Assembly (NCBI RefSeq): GCF_947499945.1
Contig: NZ_CANMQD010000003.1
Coordinates: 104,120 to 168,119, forward strand
Origin: an uncultured Sulfitobacter sp.
GTDB taxonomy: Bacteria > Pseudomonadota > Alphaproteobacteria > Rhodobacterales > Rhodobacteraceae
DNA length: 64,000 nucleotides
Reading direction: 5' to 3'
Below are positions 55,868 through 64,000 of the stretch, piece by piece. Under the pieces are notes generated by a model. That model was not told the DNA's origin and did no database searches. It worked only from the letters and a program-made list of their open reading frames with translations. Positions within the stretch are counted from its first letter, which is position 1; each line of letters begins with the position of its first letter. Both the position numbers and the translations under genes were made by a program.

Positions 55868-57391
55868 ATGGATGTTTTCTCCTCCGCTGTGACGCTGTTA
55901 TTGGATTGGCAGGTGCTGCTGGCGCTGCTGGTCGGTTCCATTGGCGGGGTGATTATTGGCGCCATTCCCGGTGTCGGGGCGGCTGTTGCGATCGCGATTC
56001 TACTACCAGCGACATTTGCGCTGCCGCCCTTGGTAGGTTTGGTGATGCTGCTGGGGATATATGGCTCCAGCATGTATGGCGGTGCGTTGCCTGCGGTGCT
56101 GATCAACACGCCCGGCACGGCGGTGAATGCCCTGACCACTTATGACGGCTATCCCATGACCCAAAAAGGTGAGGCGCGGCGCGCTGTGGCGCTTGCCTAT
56201 TCCGCGTCCTTTTTTGGGGGTGTTTTCTCGATCCTGTGTTTGATGCTGCTGGCCCCACTGCTGGCAAAGATTGCGCCGCATTTCGGCTCGCGCGAAATAT
56301 TCCTCGCTGCGTTGTTGGGGATTATCCTTGTGGTGCTGGCCCACCGCGGCCAGATTTTTGCGGCTGGCATGCTCGCGGCCTTTGGTATCTTTCTTCAAAC
56401 AGTCGGGCTTGAGCCGATCACTTATTCGCGTCAGTTCACCTTTGGGCAAACATGGCTCACCTCTGGGGTAGATCTCATCGTGGTGGTGCTGGGCCTCTTC
56501 GCGCTGAGCCAAGCGTTCTTGCTGCTTACCCAACCAGACGAGCGCCCCAAGCTGACATCAATAGAAGGCTCCATGTTGTCAGGGCTGAAGGAGCTATGGC
56601 TCTATAAACGTGTGGCGACCGTCTCTTCCAGCTTTGGCGTGCTCATGGGCATGATCCCCGGTGTGGGGGAATTCACGGCACAATTTATGTCCTACACCTA
56701 TGCGCAAAAGACGTCCAAAACGCCCGAACTCTTTGGGAAAGGCGCGCCCGAAGGGCTGATCGCCTCCGAAGCGGCAAACAATGCCGTGCCTGCTGCCGCG
56801 ATGATCCCGCTTTTGGCGCTTGGTATTCCGGGGGAGGCGCTGACGGCGATGATGCTCTCGGTCTTTTATGTGCACGATGTGATCCCCGGTCCGCAGCTTT
56901 TCCAGAACGACATGCCCTTTGTCATGGCGTTGTATCTGGCGTTGCTGGTGCTTAATATTATCGTGCTGGTGTTCTTGATGTTCTCTACCAACAGGCTGAC
57001 CAAGATGATCGAACTGCCCACGCGATTGATCGGTGTGACGATCCTGCTGCTGGGGTTCGTTGGTGTCTATAGCCTGCGCAATTCCATCACTGATTGCGCG
57101 ATTGCGGCGGGGTTTGGTGTTTTCGGTGTAGTCCTCAAGCGGCTGAACCTGCCGATTGTGCCGATCATCCTCGGCATGGTTCTGGGCGGGATCATGGAGA
57201 CAAAGCTGCGCTCGGCCATGCCACGGGTCAAAAACCCGCTGGACATGATTGAGCGGCCCATTGCGATGGTGATATTCGCGATGATCCTTCTGGTGATCGC
57301 TTTGCATATCCGCACCCTCATCAAAGAGGCGCGCAACCCGCCGCAAGACGTAGATAGCGACATTCACCCCACCCAGGGTGGTAGCCAGTAA
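55868..57391 (+). CDS. TctA-family large permease subunit
   Basis: A 507-aa membrane protein with about ten or more segments. TctA signature segments are GAIPGVGAAVAIAILLP, YGSSMYGGALPAVLINTPGT and MGMIPGVGEFTAQFMSY, then EAANNAVPAAAMIPLLALGI and ILGMVLGGIMETKLRSA. It forms the channel for the imported acid. Confidence 0.94.
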   Translation: MDVFSSAVTLLLDWQVLLALLVGSIGGVIIGAIPGVGAAVAIAILLPATFALPPLVGLVMLLGIYGSSMYGGALPAVLINTPGTAVNALTTYDGYPMTQKGEARRAVALAYSASFFGGVFSILCLMLLAPLLAKIAPHFGSREIFLAALLGIILVVLAHRGQIFAAGMLAAFGIFLQTVGLEPITYSRQFTFGQTWLTSGVDLIVVVLGLFALSQAFLLLTQPDERPKLTSIEGSMLSGLKELWLYKRVATVSSSFGVLMGMIPGVGEFTAQFMSYTYAQKTSKTPELFGKGAPEGLIASEAANNAVPAAAMIPLLALGIPGEALTAMMLSVFYVHDVIPGPQLFQNDMPFVMALYLALLVLNIIVLVFLMFSTNRLTKMIELPTRLIGVTILLLGFVGVYSLRNSITDCAIAAGFGVFGVVLKRLNLPIVPIILGMVLGGIMETKLRSAMPRVKNPLDMIERPIAMVIFAMILLVIALHIRTLIKEARNPPQDVDSDIHPTQGGSQ

Positions 57392-57403
57392 CGGAAGAAA
57401 CCC

Positions 57404-58639
57404 ATGACCAAAACAATCCTCGTGATCGGAACATACGACACCAAAGACGAAGAGCTTCACTATGTTGCCGAGCGGATCGAGGCGATGGGTGGCAAGGTTG
57501 TCTCAATGGATGTGAGCGTGCTGGGCGATCCGTCCAAGCCGACTGATTGGTCCAAGCATCAAGTTGCCGAGGCAGGTGAATCCTCGATCAGGGAGGCCAT
57601 CGACAGCGGTGACGAGAATACGGCGATGCAAATTATGGCGCGGGGAGCTGCACTGCTCACATCGCAGTTGCATGCGCAGGGTAAGATGGACGGCATGATT
57701 GTGCTGGGCGGCACTATGGGCACCGATCTGGCACTCGATTGTGCGCAGGCCTTGCCAATGGGGGTGCCGAAATATGTCGTCTCCACTGTCAGCTTTTCAC
57801 CGATTATCCCGACAGAGCGCCTCAGCCCCGATATTCAGATGATCCTCTGGGCAGGTGGGCTTTATGGCTTGAATCCAATCTGTAGATCCTCCTTGTCTCA
57901 GGCGGCGGGTGCCGTGCTGGGTGCTGCAATGGCGGTGGAGAAGCCAGTCTCGACTCGCCCTGTGATCGGGATGACCTCACTGGGGTCGTCCTGCCTGAAG
58001 TACATGAAACTGCTGCGCGATCCGCTGCATGAGCGCGGGTTTGACGTTGCTGTGTTCCACGCCACGGGCATGGGCGGCATGGCGTTTGAAGCGCTGGCAC
58101 GTCAGGGGCAGTTTGCCGCTGTTATGGATTTCTCACTGCAAGAGTTGAGCAATCTGGTGGGTGGCTCTGTTGTACACTCGGGCGCTGATCGCCTCACAGG
58201 GGCAGGGGCGGCTGGGGTACCGCAGCTTGTCGCGGCGGGCTGCGCAGATTTAATTGATTTTGCCGGTTGGCAGGATATTCCTGTGCAGTACGATGACCGC
58301 CCGTTCCATGCTCACAACCGCTTGATCAAATCTGCCGCCCTATCAGGGGACGAACGGCGCGGTGTCGTGCGCGCGATGGCTGAGCGGTTGGCAGGGGCCA
58401 AGGGGCCTGTGCATGTGCTGATGCCGCGCCAAGGTATTGAGGAGTGGGACAAGGAGGGCGGTCCCGCACATGATCCCGATGCCTTGGCCGCGATGGTGGA
58501 CGAGATGGAGAAATCTGTGAAAGCGCCAACCAAGCTGACGATGCTCGACTGTCACATCAACGACCCGGCTTTTGCTGATGCGGCGCTGGCAGTTCTTGAT
58601 GGATGGATCACCGACGGGACGGTGAAAGCTGCGATTTAG
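57404..58639 (+). CDS. Tm-1-like ATP-binding protein (UPF0261)
   Basis: A 411-aa cytoplasmic protein of the UPF0261/Tm-1 family with an N-terminal ATP-binding domain (VIGTYDTKDEELHYVAERI, GGTMGTDLALDCAQALPMG) and a C-terminal domain. Similar proteins are named for the tomato resistance protein Tm-1, but in bacteria they lie next to transporter and catabolic genes, as here behind tctA. The reaction is unknown. The stop overlaps the decayed oxyR gene end on the other strand. Confidence 0.85.
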   Translation: MTKTILVIGTYDTKDEELHYVAERIEAMGGKVVSMDVSVLGDPSKPTDWSKHQVAEAGESSIREAIDSGDENTAMQIMARGAALLTSQLHAQGKMDGMIVLGGTMGTDLALDCAQALPMGVPKYVVSTVSFSPIIPTERLSPDIQMILWAGGLYGLNPICRSSLSQAAGAVLGAAMAVEKPVSTRPVIGMTSLGSSCLKYMKLLRDPLHERGFDVAVFHATGMGGMAFEALARQGQFAAVMDFSLQELSNLVGGSVVHSGADRLTGAGAAGVPQLVAAGCADLIDFAGWQDIPVQYDDRPFHAHNRLIKSAALSGDERRGVVRAMAERLAGAKGPVHVLMPRQGIEEWDKEGGPAHDPDALAAMVDEMEKSVKAPTKLTMLDCHINDPAFADAALAVLDGWITDGTVKAAI

Positions 58640-59216
58640 CGCTTGGCGAATGCAGGGTGCGCTGCGGCCGCAATGCGCACAAACTCTGCACTCGCTTCCA
58701 GCTTTTCGGACGGGGCTGAGGACTTGCGCCAGATGATCCCGACCGTGTGTTTGCGGTGCGGTGCACTCATAGGTGCGATGTGTACTGTGGCTGGGCGTGT
58801 TTCGACCAACACTGCCATTTCAGAAACCAGCGTCACGCCAATACCCGCACCATCGCCTCGTCAAACAGGGCCACTTCAGCAAAGGCGGGCTCGGACGCGG
58901 GGAGGGCGGCGAAGGCGCAATCAAGCTTGCCATCGTTTAACGCCTCGATCAGTTTGTAGGTCATTGTCTCTTGCACAAGTAGGTCAACTTCGGGGGGCGC
59001 AGCGGTGATATGGCCGATGACACTAGGCAGCAATTAGGGCGGGATTGTCCCAATGATCCCGATGCGCAGACGTGTGAAGATGCTGCCGCCAGCGCTGCCG
59101 TCCGTATTCGAGAGAGCCTGTGCCGCGCGCAAAATCTGTCTTGCCGCGGCGCGAACTGCCCCCCGACCAGTGTAAGGTGGTCCTGACAGGCACTGCGCTC
59201 GAACAACTGTAGTTCT
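58636..59216 (-). pseudogene. oxyR: decayed oxyR-type LysR regulator
   Basis: Pieces in two or more frames. The middle reads AARQILRAAQALSNTDGSAG, then RIGIIGTIPP, a TAA stop, LLPSVIGHITAAPPEVDL, EALNDGKLDCAFAALPA and EVALFDEAMVRV. About 100 codons are missing before the end, which reads VTLVSEMAVLVETRPATVHI and IAPMSAPHRKHTVGIIWRKS. The N-terminal DNA-binding domain is missing. The match is to OxyR-like LysR proteins next to katG, and a decayed katG lies right beside it in divergent orientation. Confidence 0.85.
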
Positions 59217-59233
59217 AGGGTACTTTCTTAGGT

Positions 59234-60637
59234 GGCGAACAGGACGGCTGCTTGATGGGCTTTGGCGCGGGTAAGCAGACCGCAAACACTGCACGCTCCA
59301 ACCGTGACAGTTGGCTCAACCAGTTTGATCTGGATGCGGTGAAATTCAACATCTATGCCCTGATAAACGACAGCAAGGATTGGTGGCCAGCAGACTTCGG
59401 CCACCACGGTCCGTTCTAAATCCGCATGGCTTGGCCCTCAGCAGGAACCTACCGTAAAGCTGATGGTCGCGCCGGTTCCAGCATCGCTGTGTGCCGCTGA
59501 ACTCTTGGTCTGACAACGGCAACTTTGACAAAGAACGCCGCCTTTTGTGGTCCCTCTAATAGAAATATGGCAACAAGATTTTATGGGCCGACCTGATGAC
59601 CCTCGCGGACAATTGTGCGCGTGAAAATATGGAGTGCGGGACATTCGGCCATGCCGACTGGCGTGAGGACATCTGCGAGCGGGAGGAAATATTTATTGGA
59701 GTCCCGAGCAAATCTGGCTCGAAGAATCCGGCGGCAAGAACACGCACTACACAGGTGAGCGTGATCTGGAAAACCCGCTGTCCGCTGTCCGAACGGGTCT
59801 GATCTATGGTAACTCCGAGGGGCCGGACATTTTGCTATCTCGGAATGGAAGTGCCGAGCAACGAGCTGATCTGGCAGAATTCGATCCTGACATCGGATCA
59901 TTCGTTGGTGGACTACGCCGACGTGGCGGAACTGAAAAAGCAGGTTCTCGCTTCTGGCCACTGCAAAACCGAGCTGGTTTAGACGGCTCGGTCTTCGGCC
60001 TCTACCTTTTGTGGATCTGACAGGCTTAGCGGTACTAATGGTGCACGTATTCGTCTGGTGCCGATGACGGACTGGGGGTTAACCCGCTTGTCACAGCTGG
60101 CAAAGGGTCTCGACAAGCTGAAAGCGGTCTACGCAGGTTTGGGACAGATGTGGAAATCATTGATGTGCTCAAGCTGCAGGTTGACGGGTTCCGCAACTAG
60201 GGCTGGCGTGAGTTCAACGTACCTGCAGAGGAGTTGCTGATGGATCAGGCACAGCTGCTGACGCTTACAGCGCTAGAGATGACTTTGCTGGTTGGCGGCT
60301 TACGCTCCTTGGTGCCGATTATGTTGGTACAAGCCACGGCGTCTGGACGGACAAGCCCGGCACGCTGAGCGATGACTTCTTCCGTGCACTCATGGAAATG
60401 GGTGTGACGTGGAAAGCCGCGACAGAGACACAGAAGGTGTTCGAGGCACGCGAAACGACCACGGGTGAAGTCAAGCGCACAGGCACACGCGGTGATCTGG
60501 TCTTTGGCTCCAACAGCCAGCTGCGCGCCTTGGCCAAAGTAAATGCCGCTGACGATGTCAAAGCGCTGTTCGTGGATCAGATCGTAAAGGCGTGGGTCAA
60601 AGTGATGGAGCTGGACCGCCTTGATCTGGCCGCTTAA
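59234..60637 (+). pseudogene. katG: decayed catalase-peroxidase katG
   Basis: Frames with many stops and shifts spell KatG. N-terminal part: [36 protein letters not shown], stop, RMAWPSAGTYR (the distal His is Pro), then RRLLWSL and [10 protein letters not shown], and [20 protein letters not shown] deletion removes the proximal-His region. C-terminal part: [71 protein letters not shown] and DLVFGSNSQLRALAKVNAAD. The enzyme would remove H2O2 in an intact cell. Loss of the key His and the deletion show that it is dead. Confidence 0.93.
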
Positions 60638-60659
60638 GGATAGCATTAAACGCTAAAAC

Positions 60660-60702
60660 AATAGGCCGCCTTTTGAGTTCAAAGGGCGACCTATTTGTTT
60701 TC
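60660..60702 (+). terminator. terminator after the decayed katG
   Basis: AATAGG pairs with CCTATT and CGCC with GGCG, with TTTTGA/CAAA in the upper stem, followed by TTGTTTTC. It survives although the gene has decayed. Confidence 0.75.
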
Positions 60703-60719
60703 ACATCTTGCGGTTGCGG

Positions 60720-62111
60720 TTAGGGCGTTGCCACTTCAACAGGTGCGCCAGCGGCCTCTATATCTCGGCCTGCGTAGATGAGGATGTCCTCCCTGAACCG
60801 CCCCGCAATAAGCTGAACACCCACTGGGATATTTCCTGCGAACCCTGTTGCGACTGCAAGCCCTGGCAGGCCGATGACGGGCAAGGCGCGTTGGGTTAGC
60901 TGCGCCTCCATAATCGCCTCGAACGCCTCGGGGGAGGATACGTCTTGTTGTTGTGCAAACGGCAGCATGCCTGACACGGGGCAGATCACCACGGGGTAGT
61001 CTTGGGTGAAAAGCTGCCATGCGCGGATCAGACCGGCACGGTCCTGAAAAGCGGCGAGCATTCCCTCGACACCTACAGCCTCGATACGGCCTTTCATCTG
61101 CGCGTAGACGAATTGCGAATCCGCTTCATTCTCTTGCGCCACCATTGCTTCGGCCCCGATGCGCATTTCGGTCATCCACAACTGCTCATTTATCAGCGCA
61201 GCGCGGCGCATGGGCGGGCAGGGTACTTCGTCCACTTGCCAGCCTGCGGCACGCAACCGATCTGCCGCGTCGCACAGGGCATGCTCCACTTCCAGAGTGA
61301 CAGGCATTCCGTCGGGCGCAATGCAAAGTGCTGCGCGTTTCGGGAAATCGCCCGACCCATAGGGCGCGGGCACCCACCACGGATCGCGCAGATCTTCGGC
61401 GGACATCGCCATCAGCGACACTTCGATATCGGAGATAGAACGCGCAATCGGCCCAGAGACAGCCATAATCTGCGCCCCGACATGGCGGTCGGGACCAGAG
61501 GCGTTATAGGTGGGGATGCGCCCGAATGTGGGCCGCAACCCGTGCAAGCCGCAGGCGTAGGCGGGATAGCGGATCGAGCCTGCAATGTCTGTGCCGTGAC
61601 CGATGGCACAAATGCCACTGGCCACCGCTGCTGACGCGCCACCGGACGAGCCGCCCGGTGTTACCGTGCGATCGCGGGGGTTAAGTGTCTGGCCGTGCAA
61701 GTCATTCTTGGTGAACCAGCGCAGCGAGAAGGCGGGCGTATTAGTGCGCCCCACAATCACGCCACCTGCCTCGCGGATATTGGCAACCACGGGATTATCG
61801 TTCTGCGCGATCAGATCTTTTTGCAGCTTAAGGCCGTTGGTGGTGGCGTGGCCCTTTTGATCAACATTGACCTTTGTCGTGACAGGCACGCCGCACAGTG
61901 GGCCAGGGTCAATCCCTTGGGCAATCTGTGCATCGACGGCGCGTGCGGCAGTCAATGCTTCGTCGGGAAACTCCTGCACAACTGCGTTGATCGCACCGTT
62001 CACTTCATCAAGCCGCGCCAAGTGGGCCTCGGTTACTTCAACGGCGGACAGATGTTTGTTTCGAACAGCCTGAGCTATCTCGGTTGCAGACATGCGCCAT
62101 AGGTCAGCCAT
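60720..62111 (-). CDS. amidase (GatA-like amidase-signature family)
   Basis: A 463-aa amidase. The Lys-Ser-Ser triad lies in VTTKVNVDQKG and PGGSSGGASAAVASG. GHGTDIAGSIRYPAYACG follows. GGAGG precedes the ATG of MADLWRMSATEIAQ. The frame extends upstream into the neighbouring gene without a better site. The substrate amide is unknown. Confidence 0.88.
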   Translation of the reverse strand: MADLWRMSATEIAQAVRNKHLSAVEVTEAHLARLDEVNGAINAVVQEFPDEALTAARAVDAQIAQGIDPGPLCGVPVTTKVNVDQKGHATTNGLKLQKDLIAQNDNPVVANIREAGGVIVGRTNTPAFSLRWFTKNDLHGQTLNPRDRTVTPGGSSGGASAAVASGICAIGHGTDIAGSIRYPAYACGLHGLRPTFGRIPTYNASGPDRHVGAQIMAVSGPIARSISDIEVSLMAMSAEDLRDPWWVPAPYGSGDFPKRAALCIAPDGMPVTLEVEHALCDAADRLRAAGWQVDEVPCPPMRRAALINEQLWMTEMRIGAEAMVAQENEADSQFVYAQMKGRIEAVGVEGMLAAFQDRAGLIRAWQLFTQDYPVVICPVSGMLPFAQQQDVSSPEAFEAIMEAQLTQRALPVIGLPGLAVATGFAGNIPVGVQLIAGRFREDILIYAGRDIEAAGAPVEVATP

Positions 62112-62264
62112 AATACCTCCTGCATTTGCTTTGAGAAGAGTGTGACAGCAAGAGTGCGAGACGTCCAATACGAACCGTGCGGGGAAGGGTATAGACCCGT
62201 TGTGGGCAGGCTCATATGGCGCTAGCCTCCGGCGGAAGTACACCTCCAGAACAGGAAATAGATC

Positions 62265-62577
62265 ATGTCCACAGTCCACGTCGTTGCCGTCATCACAGCA
62301 AAAGCAGGCCAGCGTGCTGCACTGCTGGAAGAGTTTCAGGCCAATGTACCTGCCGTTTTGGCCGAAGACGGCTGCATCGCCTATGCGGCCACCATCGATA
62401 CCGCAAACGCAGGGCCGATGCAGGCACAGTTCGGGGAAGATACGTTTGTGGTGATCGAGCAATAGGAAAGCACGGAGGCGCTTGGAGCGCATGCGCGCAG
62501 CCCATATGAAGGACTATGGCGCGCGGACAAAGGACATGGTGGCAGACCGCGCCATCCATATCCTGTCGCCCGTCTAA
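62265..62577 (+). pseudogene. decayed ABM-domain monooxygenase (quinol monooxygenase type)
   Basis: A short gene (MSTVHVVAVITAKAGQRAAL, LAEDGCIAYAAT, FVVIEQ) with a TAG where the family has Trp (Glu-Gln-Trp-Glu-Ser), then ESTEALGAHARSP, and after a frameshift HMKDYGARTKDMVADRAIHI and LSPV. It matches small antibiotic-biosynthesis-monooxygenase-fold proteins. The stop and shift make it nonfunctional. It has a ribosome binding site and is divergent from the amidase gene. Confidence 0.82.
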
Positions 62578-62586
62578 GGCGCCGAC

Positions 62587-63750
62587 CTACCAGATCTCAT
62601 GGTACAGCTGTATGATTTCCTGCTGGCTTGGCACGCGCGGATTGTTGTCGGGCGAGCCTGAGGCGAGCGCTTGGGCGGCCATAGTCGTGAGCATCTCGTC
62701 TGTCGCAGCGTGCCCAAGGTCACTCGGGCTTGGTACTTTGAGATCAGCATTCAGTATTGTCAGGTTTTCGACAAGGCGTGCACAGGCGCTTGCATCTGTT
62801 TCTGCTGCCGTGGCCCAGCCCATGACGCGGGCACAGGTGGCATAACGTTCGGGGGCGGCACCGACTGAAAATTCGGTAATGCGGGGCAGTAGCATCGCAT
62901 TGGACAAGCCATGTGCGACGTGAAAATGTGCTCCAATCGGGCGGCTCATCCCGTGTACCAATGCGACAGAGGCGTTGGAAAAGGCCATTCCCGCCTGTGA
63001 TGCAGCCAACATGAGCGCACTGCGAGCGGTGGCGTTATGAGGGTCTTCGCAGGCTAGCCGCACATTTTCAGCAATCGCGGGCATCGCAGCCAGCGCAAAA
63101 GCATCGGCATAAGCAAAAGCCTTTCTGCTCACATAGGCCTCAATCGCGTGGGTAAGGCTGTCTACTGCAGTATCTGCCGTGATCCTCCACGGCTTGCTCA
63201 CCGTGAACGTCCAGTCGATAAGCGCAGCCGTAGCCACACAAGCGAGACCCGAGAGGTTGTATTTCTCGGTTTGAACAGTGTCGGTGATCACGCACCAGCG
63301 CGTCAGCTCTGATCCCGTGCCGCCAGTTGTAGGAATCAGAATCACAGGCGGGCCACAGCGGTCAATCTGGTAGGGCGCTTTATAGTCGCGGACATGCCCG
63401 GGGTTGACGCTCATGAAGCTAATGGCTTTTGCTGTGTCCATCGGACTGCCGCCGCCAAGGCCGATGATGCAGTCGAAGTCACCAGCACGGTAGGCTGCCA
63501 ATCCTTCATCCACACATGTATCCGTGGGGTCCTCTACCACCTTGTCAAAAATGCTCCAGCTGATGCTATGACAATCGAGCACATCCGTTACAGTCTGAAC
63601 GTGGCCCAGGGCCACAAGTGCCTCATCTGTAACGATCAGGGGGCGCGACAGACCAAGCTGTCCCAAAACTTCTCCCGTTTCGCGCGCAACACCGCCGCCA
63701 ATGCGAATGACACGGGGGGACTGCACACGTCCAATACTATTCAGATGCAT
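62587..63750 (-). CDS. iron-containing alcohol dehydrogenase
   Basis: A 387-aa group III alcohol dehydrogenase. The cofactor motif is IIGLGGGSPMDTAKAI and the metal ligands lie in DSLTHAIEAYVS and VHGMSRPIGAHFHVAHGL. IPTTGGTGSELTRWCVITD is typical. It probably oxidises an alcohol or reduces an aldehyde with NAD(P)H. It is convergent with the decayed ABM gene, and the upstream 250 bp to the window end hold nothing recognised. Confidence 0.9.
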   Translation of the reverse strand: MHLNSIGRVQSPRVIRIGGGVARETGEVLGQLGLSRPLIVTDEALVALGHVQTVTDVLDCHSISWSIFDKVVEDPTDTCVDEGLAAYRAGDFDCIIGLGGGSPMDTAKAISFMSVNPGHVRDYKAPYQIDRCGPPVILIPTTGGTGSELTRWCVITDTVQTEKYNLSGLACVATAALIDWTFTVSKPWRITADTAVDSLTHAIEAYVSRKAFAYADAFALAAMPAIAENVRLACEDPHNATARSALMLAASQAGMAFSNASVALVHGMSRPIGAHFHVAHGLSNAMLLPRITEFSVGAAPERYATCARVMGWATAAETDASACARLVENLTILNADLKVPSPSDLGHAATDEMLTTMAAQALASGSPDNNPRVPSQQEIIQLYHEIW

Positions 63751-64000
63751 AAGAATTCTCCCCCTTGGCGAATGAATGGTCGCTCTTAAAACCAGTCACT
63801 GACCAACACAGAGTACGCGCCGCGCCCAAAAGAGTAAATCAATGCAAACCAGTCTGACGATCATGACACTCACTGCACCATACCAACCACCAGCTGCTCA
63901 GGCGGAAACGTCCGACCGCTCAAATCCGCCAGCGTTTAACTGAGCATGAAGAAATCTGCGGAGCATTGATGTCTTTCCCAGCTTGGTTCAAATACCGCCA

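Noticed and set aside
62463..62465. The TAG in the ABM-fold gene as a recoded (pyrrolysine) codon
   Set aside because: A frameshift follows in the same gene, the family has Trp there, and no pyrrolysine genes are visible.

Overview
This window looks like a chromosome or megaplasmid segment of a marine alphaproteobacterium of the Rhodobacteraceae (Roseobacter group). The support is the gene content: pobA/pcaQ/pcaHGC, a heterotetrameric sarcosine oxidase with a nearby creatinase, TRAP and tripartite tricarboxylate transporters, large RTX proteins and a DmdB-like acyl-CoA ligase. The genus cannot be fixed from the sequence. The number of decayed genes and insertion sequences suggests a genome with heavy IS activity.

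Layout. 1-8.7 kb: an RTX/FG-GAP adhesin-like protein, an RsbQ-type hydrolase coupled to a PAS histidine kinase, a C45-type acyltransferase/peptidase, a PHB-depolymerase-type esterase and a CopG-type regulator. 8.7-12.5 kb: a graveyard holding a truncated DNA methyltransferase, IS21 (istA/istB) and IS1595 remnants, and two copies of a 42-bp hairpin repeat. 12.5-17.3 kb: a secreted protein, a large RTX/von Willebrand A/DUF4114 protein with a HEFIH motif, and a GT4 glycosyltransferase. 17.7-19.6 kb: an SMP-30 family hydrolase and an SDR, divergent. 19.6-25.2 kb: a compact selenocysteine island on the minus strand, selA-selB-tRNA-Sec, then a thioredoxin-fold/UGSC-companion protein, then a UGSC-family selenoprotein whose Sec codon (TGA at 19849-19851) splits it into two apparent ORFs. 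A SECIS-like hairpin follows that TGA. 25.3-31.7 kb: a TAXI-type TRAP transporter, an AMP-forming CoA ligase and a TPP-dependent enzyme, in overlapping reading frames, feeding toward the sel genes. 31.9-43.2 kb: aromatic (lignin-type) catabolism: a self-sufficient P450-reductase-ferredoxin fusion, a coniferyl-alcohol-dehydrogenase-like SDR, an arylsulfotransferase-like protein, pcaG, pcaH, pcaC, pobA, divergent pcaQ, creatinase, and a VanA-like Rieske oxygenase. 43.2-48.3 kb: soxBDAG. 48.6-52 kb: a DmdB-like CoA ligase and an MscS-type channel. 52-58.6 kb: a class III aminotransferase with an IclR regulator, divergent from a TctCBA transporter and a Tm-1-like protein. 58.6-64 kb: decayed oxyR and katG, an amidase, a decayed ABM-domain monooxygenase and an iron-containing alcohol dehydrogenase.

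How they fit together. The central 17.7-43 kb reads as an uptake-and-funnelling island for methoxylated or hydroxylated aromatics and an unidentified TRAP substrate. PobA and PcaHG convert 4-hydroxybenzoate to ring-cleavage products, and the P450 and VanA could supply the hydroxylated acids by O-demethylation. Creatinase plus sarcosine oxidase would convert creatine to glycine. The most notable system is the selenocysteine island: all the decoding parts except selD lie directly upstream of one two-gene redox unit, suggesting that the machinery is kept, at least partly, for that selenoprotein.
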